Source of the DNA: a virus
Direction: 5' to 3' (one strand)
DNA: 39,673 nt
IMG/VR virus record: IMGVR_UViG_3300009128_000050
Span: 1 to 39,673 of that record
Shown: positions 6,573-12,742 of the stretch, piece after piece
How the letters are laid out: each line of letters opens with the position of its first letter
Position numbering within the stretch: the stretch's first letter is position 1
The notes under the pieces: generated by a model
The model's database searches: none
Seen by the model: only the letters and a program-made list of their open reading frames with translations
What the model was told of the DNA's origin: nothing
Program-made: the position numbers and the translations under genes

Positions 6573-7174
6573 CACTCGCCCCCCTCTCCGAACCCTGCTG
6601 CACGGATCGCTGCCCGCACCGCAAGACGTTCAGCTTCCGACACCCCGTCGCCCGGTTTGCGGTCACACGAGGGCAACCGCTCGGTTATGACAGAGGGTGT
6701 TGATTTTCGCTGCGCGGAGCGCCCTGTATTTTCTCTTGTAACTACATTCTCTTGTAGGGGGTTCACGGGGGGGGTCCGTCGGGGGGCCGCCGATCCATGT
6801 ATCTCCGCATAGTTACATATAGTTACCTTGGTCCGTTTGGGGGTTCGTTGGGGGGGTCCGCCCAAAACGATCTCCCCTTCCTTCTCTAGGCTGCGGAGAA
6901 AGCGCCTGACCTTGTTCCTTGACCAGAGCCAACGGCGCTCAAGGATTGGCACTGATGTCATAAACTCGCCCGGCTGCAACCTGACGGGTTGACCGTTCCA
7001 TTTGATCCAACATGAGCTGTGGTAGGCCATGAACAACATGTCGATCCATGCTTCGGCCTTAGAATACTTGCGCCGCTCGCGCCAGAAGCGATGCTTCTCA
7101 AATCGTCTGAGCAGCTTGATAAAGGGGTAGCTGCGGCGGTCTATCTTCTCGGGGGAGCCTGGAACCCCTGGCAT
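6572..7174 (-). CDS. replisome-organiser-like winged-helix protein (DnaD-like)
   Basis: ATG 7174, preceded by TGAGGATGTGCTGA. The 200-residue protein begins with a region typical of phage replication-initiator/DnaD-N-like proteins: RFWRERRKYSKAEAWIDMLFMA, then QPGEFMTSVPILERRW and WSRNKVRRFLRSLEKEGEI, a winged-helix DNA-binding module (about 30-125) ending TKVTICNYAEI. The C-terminus (about 130-200) is low-complexity and basic. Proteins of this class open the phage origin and help load the helicase. Three DnaA-box-like sites lie immediately upstream (7197-7224). It overlaps the nuclease gene by one base (TGATG). Confidence 0.75.
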   Translation of the reverse strand: MPGVPGSPEKIDRRSYPFIKLLRRFEKHRFWRERRKYSKAEAWIDMLFMAYHSSCWIKWNGQPVRLQPGEFMTSVPILERRWLWSRNKVRRFLRSLEKEGEIVLGGPPQRTPKRTKVTICNYAEIHGSAAPRRTPPVNPLQENVVTRENTGRSAQRKSTPSVITERLPSCDRKPGDGVSEAERLAVRAAIRAAGFGEGGE

Positions 7175-7196
7175 TCAGCACATCCTCAGGTGGAGG

Positions 7197-7224
7197 TGGG
7201 GATAACTTGTGGATATGTGGACAA
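7197..7224. other. three DnaA-box-like sites
   Basis: TGGGGATAA (7197-7205), TGTGGATAT (7208-7216) and TGTGGACAA (7216-7224) each match the DnaA box TGTGGATAA at 8 of 9 positions, all in the same orientation, within 28 bases. They fill the short gap between the Gp157-like gene and the replisome-organiser gene. They may be part of a replication origin or may put the organiser gene under host DnaA control. Confidence 0.5.
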
Positions 7225-7225
7225 C

Positions 7226-7711
7226 CTACTTCCTCCGCACCATCACCGTCGGATCTCCGCGCTCAACCTCGAACCCGTCTGGGACTTCACCTGTGTCGTG
7301 TAGATGCGCTTTCGCACCTGCCACGTCGGCCACAGGCTTCATCTTCTTGAACTCGTCCGCTACTTTGTCGATGTCCACGCACTTCACCCGTTCCCGGCCC
7401 TTGACCACGCTCACCGTGACATGCTCGTCCTTGACGGTGGGCACACCCTCGCTCTCCATGATCTTCAGCATGAGCGAGCGCGCTACAGCTATCTTCTTCT
7501 CCTCAAGTGCGAGCTTCTGAACGAAGAGTTTCTTGCCCCTCTCCAACTCGCACATGTTCTGCACGAAGATGCCCTCCACCTCCGCGAGTGCGACCACCTG
7601 ATGTCGGAGACCGCTCGGCAGCCCCGCCATGAGATGAGTCTGTGTCACCTCCAGCTCAGTCTTACCTTCGATAATCCCGACGAGCTCATCCGTGCTGAGT
7701 GCTTCTGCCAC
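7226..7711 (-). CDS. Siphovirus Gp157-family protein
   Basis: GTG 7711 follows GGAGGTAGGCGACA. The 161 residues show the Gp157 pattern: a long N-terminal coiled coil (about 45-95, ELERGKKLFVQKLALEEKKIAVAR), a linker with PTVKDEHVTVSVVKGRERV, and a C-terminal strand-rich part ending VPDGFEVERGDPTVMVRRK, as in family members that end in a V-P-G-x-x-x-x-x-G-x-S-V-x-I-R-type motif. Gp157 proteins occur beside ERF or other annealing proteins in many siphoviruses and are linked to phage recombination/replication; the biochemical role is unclear. Confidence 0.75.
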   Translation of the reverse strand: MAEALSTDELVGIIEGKTELEVTQTHLMAGLPSGLRHQVVALAEVEGIFVQNMCELERGKKLFVQKLALEEKKIAVARSLMLKIMESEGVPTVKDEHVTVSVVKGRERVKCVDIDKVADEFKKMKPVADVAGAKAHLHDTGEVPDGFEVERGDPTVMVRRK

Positions 7712-7717
7712 TGTCGC

Positions 7718-7867
7718 CTACCTCCAGTAACCGCCGGCTGTCGCGATAGCCTGAAGGATGTTCCAGAAGAGCGCACTCCAGAAGTCGAGCGCCTCACCGC
7801 CCGGGCATGCCATCGCGTTCCCCGCCGTTGCCACCACTGCGCTGATTGTCAACAGGATCCGTATCAT
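7718..7867 (-). CDS. small exported or membrane protein (49 aa)
   Basis: The preferred start is ATG 7867, with GGAGGTGCGAGA before it and an ATGA overlap with the preceding stop; a longer start at 7909 lacks a ribosome site. Residues 1-20 form a signal-like segment (MIRILLTISAVVATAGNAMA) followed by CPGG and a second hydrophobic, Trp-containing stretch. A lipobox is not convincing. It forms a pair with the secreted protein encoded just upstream. Confidence 0.6.
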   Translation of the reverse strand: MIRILLTISAVVATAGNAMACPGGEALDFWSALFWNILQAIATAGGYWR

Positions 7868-8424
7868 TCTCGCACCTCCAAGGTTTCTATGGGCACCATC
7901 TTCGCCCAATCCCAGTCACCGTCTCCCGCTCGCAGACTACCGCGGGGGAAACCGACCATCACGAGCACTACTACCATCTTCCCGTGTACCGTACGAGCGA
8001 ACTTTCCGTCAAGGGTTACTTGCACCGGCGCCTCATGCGCCTTCCACAACCGGCGCTCCGCGAAGCTGTCGGTCAACAGCACCGCATCGCTCTCAACTTG
8101 GCGTCCGTTAGGCAGCCCCAAAATGAAACGAGTGTTTGGCCCGATTCTTGTGGGGATTGCGGCGCCCAAGTGGAACACCACCCAGTCACGCGGATGGTCG
8201 AGCATGTAGTCCGACATCTTCATGCCGCCGGACGCTCGCCACCCAATCTCGGGGTTGGAATCCTTCGACGGCCACACAGCACTGCTCTCCACCAGCCCTC
8301 GCATGAACACAGGGGCACCAGAGAGCATGGTGGCGGACAGTTCTCCACCCGAGGCCACTCCGATGCCCCCCAACAGGAGAACGACGCTCAGAAGCGATAT
8401 TTGGAGCTTGTAGCGTGTCACCAT
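7864..8424 (-). CDS. putative secreted protein (186 aa)
   Basis: Start ATG 8424 is chosen because AAAGGAGTGAG precedes it and it begins a classical signal peptide (MVTRYK, then a hydrophobic span ISLLSVVLLLGGIGVASG, likely cleaved after about residue 26). The mature part is a mixed-strand protein with no family I recognise (FMRGLVESSAVW..., DYMLDHPRDWVVFHLG, QVTLDGKFARTVHGK). Export by a phage in a replication/recombination block is unexpected and suggests a cell-envelope role such as exclusion or lysogenic conversion; this is inference. Confidence 0.65.
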   Translation of the reverse strand: MVTRYKLQISLLSVVLLLGGIGVASGGELSATMLSGAPVFMRGLVESSAVWPSKDSNPEIGWRASGGMKMSDYMLDHPRDWVVFHLGAAIPTRIGPNTRFILGLPNGRQVESDAVLLTDSFAERRLWKAHEAPVQVTLDGKFARTVHGKMVVVLVMVGFPRGSLRAGDGDWDWAKMVPIETLEVRE

Positions 8425-8500
8425 CTCACTCCTTTCAGCCACCCCGGATCCCCCGCGCCCGACGAACCCCCCGGAACGCAGACGCGGGAGACGGAGATGG

Positions 8501-8626
8501 TTACCTGGTGCGGTTCTTGCCGAGATAGACAGCGGGGACAAGGCCGAACACTACGTGCTTATTGAACAGCTTATCCAACTCCTGTGCCCAGTTGTCGGCC
8601 AGCTCACACCTAAACTTCACCACCAC
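8501..8626 (-). CDS. possible small protein (41 aa)
   Basis: A GTG-started frame overlaps the end of the preceding gene by 17 bases and fills the gap up to the secreted-protein gene. It encodes a compact charged peptide (VKFRCELADNWAQELDKLF, then HVVFGLVPAVYLGKNRTR). The ribosome site is weak (CAGGTCG), and three consecutive GTG codons make the exact start uncertain. Confidence 0.4.
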   Translation of the reverse strand: MVVKFRCELADNWAQELDKLFNKHVVFGLVPAVYLGKNRTR

Positions 8627-9107
8627 CGACCTGGTCTACGATGTCGAGCTTCTCGCCGTCCACATCCTTGTTCCAAATCGCCCAGTTGTATGCCTGCATC
8701 TCGATCTCCTCCTGAGCCTGTGGCTCGGTTGTTGTGACCAGCACTAGTTGATTGTCGATTGCGCTCTCGGACCATGTGTTGCGGTAGTCCTTCTTGCCCG
8801 TCCAACACCAAGACATCTGGTAATTGTTGTTGTCGTCCCGCACACCGACAATGGTCCCCCGAAAAGGCTTGTATTCCCCATTCGCGAACCTGAACTCATC
8901 CCCCACCTTGTATTTCGGCCCTGCCTCCTTCGCTGCCGGGGGTGCGGGGGTTATTTCATATTCGTAGAGCAACCACGTCTGACCGTCGTCTTGTTTCACG
9001 TCCAAATAATATCCAGTCCAACGAAGAACCGTTCCTGTCCAACCGTGCTCCTTGTTCCTCACCCGATCCCCAACCTTGAAGCGCGGTCCCGCTCGTTCTG
9101 TGTTCAC
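8610..9107 (-). CDS. tandem KOW/SH3-like domain protein (165 aa)
   Basis: GTG 9107 is preferred because AAAGGAGCCAAC precedes it; an upstream GTG at 9122 overlaps the previous stop. Two similar small-barrel units are visible: FKVGDRVRNKEHGWTGTVLRW (about 8-28) and YKVGDEFRFANGEYKPFRGTIVGV (about 66-89), each with the K-V-G-D start and a G-T-(V/I) turn typical of KOW/SH3-like or hypermobile-loop phage domains. The C-terminal third is acidic (QAQEEIEMQAYN...). Such domains bind RNA, DNA or proteins; no catalytic motif is seen. Part of the gene (8685-8706) is repeated at 650-671. Confidence 0.65.
   Translation of the reverse strand: MNTERAGPRFKVGDRVRNKEHGWTGTVLRWTGYYLDVKQDDGQTWLLYEYEITPAPPAAKEAGPKYKVGDEFRFANGEYKPFRGTIVGVRDDNNNYQMSWCWTGKKDYRNTWSESAIDNQLVLVTTTEPQAQEEIEMQAYNWAIWNKDVDGEKLDIVDQVGGGEV
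8685..8706 (-). repeat. 22-bp repeat, copy 2
   Basis: Exact inverted copy of 650-671, here inside the KOW/SH3-like gene, coding IEMQAYN. Confidence 0.8.
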
Positions 9108-9118
9108 GTTGGCTCCTT

Positions 9119-9358
9119 TCACAGCCTGCCAGCTGCCACCGCCAAGCCGATGTCCATGTTTTCCGTGTCCCGCACGTTGCGCTTAGCCACCGCTACCGTA
9201 TCACCAGCCACCAGCACGGTGACATCCTTGTCATGCGCCACGTGTATGGGGCCGAGCTGCCACAGCCGCTCACTTACCCGGCCTACCACCTTGTCTCGTG
9301 CGCCCGTGCTGATGAGCGCGCCGATGAGCTTCCCCTTCCTGATCGGTACTAAGTCCAC
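9119..9358 (-). CDS. hypothetical strand-rich protein (79 aa)
   Basis: GTG 9358 follows AAAGGAGGCAGCCC, a strong ribosome site. The 79-residue product is rich in alternating hydrophobic residues (GPIHVAHDKDVTVLVAGDTVAVAKR) and looks like a small beta barrel. Family unknown. It is followed after one overlapping codon region by the KOW/SH3-like gene and may function with it. Confidence 0.65.
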   Translation of the reverse strand: MDLVPIRKGKLIGALISTGARDKVVGRVSERLWQLGPIHVAHDKDVTVLVAGDTVAVAKRNVRDTENMDIGLAVAAGRL

Positions 9359-9379
9359 GGGCTGCCTCCTTTCTGGTGT

Positions 9380-9568
9380 CTAGTTGCCCCTCGCGTGTTC
9401 AGCTACGCCGTAGCCGTAGCCGGAGCCGGAGCCGTAGCCGGAGCCGTAGCCGGAGCCGTAGCCGGAGCCGTAGCCGTAGCCGGAGCCGGAGCCGTCGCCG
9501 GAGCCGTAGCCGGAGCCGTAGCCGTAGCCGTAGCCGTCGCCGGAGCCGTAGCCGTAGCCGCTAGGCAT
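9380..9568 (-). CDS. Gly-Tyr/Ser/Asp dipeptide-repeat protein (62 aa)
   Basis: The start ATG 9568 overlaps the end of the upstream gene by eight bases (ATGCCTAG), a coupling arrangement that argues for real translation. After Met-Pro-Ser come 25 consecutive Gly-X dipeptides with X = Tyr (14), Ser (9) or Asp (2), then GVAEHARGN. Every X codon differs by one or two bases from TAC, so the gene is a hexanucleotide repeat GGC-TAC/TCC/GAC. The protein must be disordered and could be sticky or assembly-prone through tyrosines, as for other Gly/Tyr/Ser low-complexity proteins. No homologous family is recognised. Confidence 0.55.
   Translation of the reverse strand: MPSGYGYGSGDGYGYGYGSGYGSGDGSGSGYGYGSGYGSGYGSGYGSGSGYGYGVAEHARGN
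9410..9559. repeat. degenerate hexanucleotide repeat, 25 units
   Basis: On the + strand the unit is GTAGCC/GGAGCC/GTCGCC. The 25 tandem hexamers cover 150 bases and keep the reading frame of the minus-strand gene. Variation is confined to two positions of the second codon, as expected from slippage plus selection for Gly-X. Confidence 0.9.
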
Positions 9569-9863
9569 TGTGCCAGCCCTCAGCCACATCAACACAGAGA
9601 ATCATAGCTGATGTGTCGAACTCCATTGGCTCACATTTGTCCAACACGGCCCCGCTCGACTTAGCGCCCAACGTGAGGCCACCGAAGCCACCCGATGTCC
9701 ATTTACGCACATTCTCACACCGTGTCAAACAACACGCATTTTCATCCTGTGCAAACTCACCCACGAAAATCCAACCGCGATGCAGAACCACTATCGAAAG
9801 ATCACCTTTCGGATTACCGTCTACAATCTCCGAGATTCTTGCCAGCTTGTCCTCGCACTTCAT
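9561..9863 (-). CDS. hypothetical protein (100 aa)
   Basis: ATG 9863 follows AAAGGAGTGACAA. The 100-residue product contains three well-spaced cysteines (ENACCLTRCENVRKW) and another near the C-terminus, Gly-rich turns (SGGFGGLTLG), and ends CVDVAEGWHNA. No family recognised. Its last codons overlap the start of the Gly-Tyr repeat gene. Confidence 0.65.
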   Translation of the reverse strand: MKCEDKLARISEIVDGNPKGDLSIVVLHRGWIFVGEFAQDENACCLTRCENVRKWTSGGFGGLTLGAKSSGAVLDKCEPMEFDTSAMILCVDVAEGWHNA

Positions 9864-9876
9864 TTGTCACTCCTTT

Positions 9877-10071
9877 CTAGTCTACCCACACGCAGGCACA
9901 TCCCCCGCCGGGCGCGATCCACTGCCCTACGAGCTCACAGGTGTAGCTCTCTACCTCGACATCGCCGGACGGGTACAGCACCGTCAGGTCACACTCTGTA
10001 CGGTAGTCCAGCGTCTTGCTCGGCCCTGTCACTGTGAAGTAGACCAGCTCGCCAACCCTGCTCTGCCGCAC
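9877..10071 (-). CDS. hypothetical protein (64 aa), possibly the end of the preceding gene
   Basis: The frame from GTG 10071 is clearly protein-like (VGELVYFTVTGPSKTLDYR, then GQWIAPGGGCACVWVD) but has no good ribosome site, and a TGA lies just before it. It overlaps the tail of the 9989-10387 frame by 83 bases, where that frame looks less protein-like. It is either an independently started gene or the true C-terminus of the upstream gene reached by a +1 shift. Confidence 0.5.
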   Translation of the reverse strand: MRQSRVGELVYFTVTGPSKTLDYRTECDLTVLYPSGDVEVESYTCELVGQWIAPGGGCACVWVD

Positions 10072-10387
10072 CCGTCAATACATCAGCGTCGATGCCATCC
10101 ACCACCTTCGCACCCCACAGCGCGTCGGCGATGATTCTCGCCGCCTGCGCCCCCACCGTCGGCTCGACGGGAAGGTCGAGGATGATGATGGAGACTTCGG
10201 GGCCACTGTTGCCACGATTGAAGTCCGCGTCGCAACCATCAACAGTCTGACACGCACTGTTCCGCCTCGTCACCACCGTCTCCTTCGTGAGCATGTCGAG
10301 GACGGCGGACAGGCCGTTCTGGATGACGTAACCCGGCACAGCGCGATACACGCGTTCCATCTTCTCGATCAATTCCTTGCGGTTCAT
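9989..10387 (-). CDS. hypothetical protein (132 aa)
   Basis: ATG 10387 follows GGGGAGATGCAGA. The first 100 residues look genuine: a helical start (MNRKELIEKMERVYRAVPGY), then a strand-rich part (SIIILDLPVEPTVGAQAARIIADALWGAKVV). Residues after about 105 (TGAAEQGWRAGLLHSD...) resemble out-of-frame translation of the next gene. No family recognised. Confidence 0.6.
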   Translation of the reverse strand: MNRKELIEKMERVYRAVPGYVIQNGLSAVLDMLTKETVVTRRNSACQTVDGCDADFNRGNSGPEVSIIILDLPVEPTVGAQAARIIADALWGAKVVDGIDADVLTGAAEQGWRAGLLHSDRAEQDAGLPYRV

Positions 10388-10416
10388 TCTGCATCTCCCC
10401 TTTCAGATCCCAGCGA

Positions 10417-10447
10417 GGGGAGAGTGCGAGGTGTCAACACTCTCCCC
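10417..10447. other. 10-bp perfect hairpin after the ERF gene
   Basis: GGGGAGAGTG (10417-10426) and CACTCTCCCC (10438-10447) flank an 11-base loop in the 83-base gap between the ERF gene and the next minus-strand gene. There is no U tract on either side, so it may be an RNA-stability or processing element rather than a terminator. Confidence 0.5.
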
Positions 10448-10470
10448 GTGCGAGCAGTACCTCCCCAGGA

Positions 10471-11490
10471 CTACTCGCTGCCAGTTCCAGCATTGGCCTT
10501 CATCTGTTGGACCAGGCCCTCGTCTCGGTGTTCCTTGCAGTACGGCTTCTTGAGGCCCAAGGTATCAACGAGCCGCACTTCCGCTGCCGTCAGTCCTTCT
10601 CCACATGTCGTACAGGTGATCGGCTCGGGCGGTGTCTTATCTGTTACCACTGTCGGCTCGGGATGGTCTCCCCGCCATGCGCCCGTGCCGAACCACTCAA
10701 TCCACCGATCACGCTTCTCGGTCAGCACTCGGGCGAACTCGTTGAATTGGTCGGCATCAAACTGGTGCGTGCTGGAGAGTTCACCTTTGGTGACGGCGGA
10801 AACCAACGCTTCTTCCATTGCACTGTTTGTCTGAGGATCGTCGCCACCCTTCACCGCCTTCATCACAACATCGAAAGCAGCATGGTAGGCTTTCATTGCC
10901 GCCACGCGATCCACCCCGCCCATCTGCTCGTCGAGCTCGGCCTGCTCCACTGCATCCTGCGCCGCATTGCCATCATCATCGTCACCGAACACCAATCCGA
11001 AGAGGGGCGCAAGTCCGTACCGGCGCCCGAAACTGATAACCGCGCCCGCCGGCTGTGGTCCCATCTTGCCAGTGGAGAGACGTGGACTCGTACACATGAA
11101 CTGCTCCAACTCGGGGTCAATCACGGCGGTGGTTACTTCGAGCGACGTACCATCACCTGCCGCGCCTTGGATCAGGAGTAGACCCTCAGCGTTGGCGGCG
11201 CCTTTGCAAACCCCATACACATTGTCGAGTGATGCGTAGTGGGAATCGTAGTAGGGGTTCACAGCGTCCTTCTGGACGTGCTTCATCTGCCGCTGGATTT
11301 TGAGCATCTTCGCCGCGATCTCGCCGAACCTCGTGGACACATAGATGGTGCCGATAGCGATGGTGTCGCTGTTCACGCTCACCTCGACGGGCGGAAGAAG
11401 CTCCACCGTGTCAGGCTTCACATTTGGCTTCTTCTTCGGAGTCTTCTTCCCCGCCGGCTTCTTTGTGGTCGCCTTCGTGCCCTCCGCCAT
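10471..11490 (-). CDS. erf: ERF-family single-strand annealing protein
   Basis: Start ATG 11490 follows GTGAGGGTGTG; the frame is open further upstream but overlaps another gene. The 339-residue product has a Lys/Pro-rich tail (1-30), then the ERF core (about 55-190): KIQRQMKHVQKDAVNPYYDS with SHYASLDNVYGVC, later MGPQPAGAVISFGRRYGLA and DDDDGNAA, matching the family's N-P-x-F-x-S-x-Y-A-x-L, P-Q-x-x-G-x-x-I-x-x-x-R-R-Y and D-D-D-G motifs. ERF proteins anneal single strands during phage recombination and genome circularisation. A C-terminal CxxC...CxxH cluster (CTTCGEG, YCKEH) looks zinc-binding, an extra to the usual core. Confidence 0.85.
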   Translation of the reverse strand: MAEGTKATTKKPAGKKTPKKKPNVKPDTVELLPPVEVSVNSDTIAIGTIYVSTRFGEIAAKMLKIQRQMKHVQKDAVNPYYDSHYASLDNVYGVCKGAANAEGLLLIQGAAGDGTSLEVTTAVIDPELEQFMCTSPRLSTGKMGPQPAGAVISFGRRYGLAPLFGLVFGDDDDGNAAQDAVEQAELDEQMGGVDRVAAMKAYHAAFDVVMKAVKGGDDPQTNSAMEEALVSAVTKGELSSTHQFDADQFNEFARVLTEKRDRWIEWFGTGAWRGDHPEPTVVTDKTPPEPITCTTCGEGLTAAEVRLVDTLGLKKPYCKEHRDEGLVQQMKANAGTGSE

Positions 11491-11497
11491 CACACCC

Positions 11498-11854
11498 TCA
11501 CTTTCGATGTCTAACCTTCGTGACGTACATACAGCGCGAACCCTTCTTGTCTTCCCACAGCCAGACCGCCGGCTCCACGTGCTTACCACACCAAGCGTGG
11601 GGACGTTCAACGTGCCCCTTGCGCCAGTAGTGCCTGACTCCGATAATGTGGTCACGAGGGTCGAACTCTATCAGGTCTCCGTTCTCAAACCCGTCGAGCA
11701 TCGCCCCGAGACAATCGAAGCACCGGAAGCAGCTATCACCAGCACAGGTCACACCATCCTTCTCCGAGAACTCCTCACCACACTCCTCGCAGATGGGAGG
11801 CCCCTCGCTTGGCGGCTCTATCTGTGGCTCCACAAGCCCGTCTTCGCTACGCAT
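11498..11854 (-). CDS. cysteine-rich zinc-ribbon-like protein (118 aa)
   Basis: ATG 11854 is preferred, with GGGGG upstream, over 11881, which falls in the leader structure. CEECGEEF, then CAGDSCFRCFDC and WCGKHVEP give eight cysteines and histidines, suggesting two treble-clef or ribbon-type zinc sites (about 22-75 and 85-100). It is the first gene after the structured leader and sits just upstream of the ERF gene, so it probably belongs to the recombination unit as a DNA/RNA or protein adaptor. No named family recognised. Confidence 0.65.
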   Translation of the reverse strand: MRSEDGLVEPQIEPPSEGPPICEECGEEFSEKDGVTCAGDSCFRCFDCLGAMLDGFENGDLIEFDPRDHIIGVRHYWRKGHVERPHAWCGKHVEPAVWLWEDKKGSRCMYVTKVRHRK

Positions 11855-11874
11855 ACCATACCCCCAAAGAGAAG

Positions 11875-11977
11875 ACCCCACGGGGCGCTGTCTAGCCCGG
11901 ACAACTCGCTATTGGAGTCGCGCAGGCGCTACTTGCCGTGGGGTATTTCTGGATTCTATATGGCGTGACAGCGCCCC
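11875..11977 (-). ncRNA. structured 5-prime leader with possible pseudoknot
   Basis: In the minus-strand transcript, GGGGCGCUGUC (11977-11967) can pair with GACAGCGCCCC (11892-11882), an 11-bp stem, while ACCCCACGG (11944-11936) inside that stem's loop can pair with CCGUGGGGU (11883-11875) beyond it. The order A-B-A'-B' is an H-type pseudoknot, or two alternatives sharing two bases. The second pairing lies 13 bases from the ribosome site of the zinc-ribbon gene. Transcription should begin about 5 bases before the first arm. It may be a cis-regulator of the recombination operon; class unknown. Confidence 0.55.
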
Positions 11978-11987
11978 ATGCCTAACA

Positions 11988-12016
11988 AATCTACACGGGG
12001 TCATCTTTCCTGTCAA
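11988..12016 (-). promoter_or_regulatory. promoter of the recombination block
   Basis: On the minus strand TTGACA (12016-12011), 17 bases, TAGATT (11993-11988): perfect -35 and the same -10 word as early promoter 2. The -10 overlaps the TAG stop codon of the upstream gene. Expected start near 11981, directly before the structured leader. Confidence 0.7.
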
Positions 12017-12329
12017 GCTCTTTCTTTGATCGTACCGCCTCTACGGCGAGATCGACCTGCGCCTGGCCTTGCGACATGCGCTCGAGATCGTTGTGGGAGA
12101 GGTCAACAACGTACTGCCTGACAATCGCCTCATTCGTCTCGTGTCTGAACAACTGTCGTGCGATCTCCTCTGTGGCGTACTCGGTTAGAAGTAGGATCTT
12201 CTTCTCATCGAACAGGCACCGCCCATCAACAAGCTCGCAATCCTCAATGAGCTGTTCGTGGAGTTCGAGTGTGTAGATCACGCCGCCGATCGGGATACGC
12301 GTCGGGAAGTGGAGGTCGGCTGTTTTCAC
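11991..12329 (-). CDS. ImmA/SprT-like protein with degenerate metalloprotease motif (112 aa)
   Basis: GTG 12329 overlaps the preceding stop (GTGA) and follows AAGGGGTACAAGCC. The 112 residues follow the layout of small phage metallopeptidase-like proteins: strands with a marker of extended loops (CELVDGRCLFDEKKILLL), then a helix with H63-E-T-N-E67 (RHETNEAIV) and a final helix (LERMSQGQAQVDLAVEAV). The second zinc ligand expected as H-E-x-x-H is replaced by Glu, so it is either a variant metal site or an inactive relative. Its function in the phage is unknown. Confidence 0.5.
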   Translation of the reverse strand: MKTADLHFPTRIPIGGVIYTLELHEQLIEDCELVDGRCLFDEKKILLLTEYATEEIARQLFRHETNEAIVRQYVVDLSHNDLERMSQGQAQVDLAVEAVRSKKELDRKDDPV

Positions 12330-12742
12330 GGCTTGTACCCCTTACGGTTCTTGCCCCACCCCTTCCAACCACCAACACGCACGGCAGAGTACATCGCGCT
12401 TCGTTTCCACCACCCAACACCAAGCACCTGCATACCCTCAAGGAATATCTGGTCACACTGCCGGCGCGACCGCTTCTCGTAATCCTCATCCAGCTCGCCG
12501 GCGTTCTCTGCATAGTTCAGATCGTGGTTGACGGCTGCCGGTGCATACGGGCCAGATGGGCTGCCTATGAGTGGCCGTGCAATCCATGGGATGCTGGCGA
12601 AGTCGGTGATGAACCCGGCGGGGGCACTGGAGATACCGCCACCGTTCTTGTCGCTGATACGGTAGTCCTGTTTGTCGGTCAGGCACCAGAACCGCCCGTC
12701 GATATGTTGGACCCGGAGCGGTGTTAGGAACCTGCCCTTCAT
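12326..12742 (-). CDS. DUF1353-family phage protein
   Basis: ATG 12742 shares ATGA with the lysin stop. The 138 residues match DUF1353: SAPAGFITDFASIPWIARPL, then YAPAAVNHDLNYAENAG, and a C-terminal CDQIFLEGMQVLGVGWWKRSAMYSAVRVGG. These proteins are common next to phage lysis genes and contain a conserved HD pair (here H-D in VNHDLNY); their biochemical role is not established. The neighbouring NlpC/P60 enzyme supports a late, lysis-associated position. Confidence 0.85.
   Translation of the reverse strand: MKGRFLTPLRVQHIDGRFWCLTDKQDYRISDKNGGGISSAPAGFITDFASIPWIARPLIGSPSGPYAPAAVNHDLNYAENAGELDEDYEKRSRRQCDQIFLEGMQVLGVGWWKRSAMYSAVRVGGWKGWGKNRKGYKP

Noticed and set aside
9410-9559. CRISPR-like array
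   Set aside because: The repeat is a plain 6-base tandem unit with no spacers; it encodes a dipeptide repeat.
10431-10437. TTGACA on the minus strand in the hairpin loop at 10432-10437 as a promoter
   Set aside because: No -10-like hexamer lies at 16-19 bases downstream.
11875-11990. tRNA gene
   Set aside because: The 11-bp closing stem is longer than a tRNA acceptor stem, no T-arm GTTCGA-type loop or CCA end is found, and the arms overlap in pseudoknot order.
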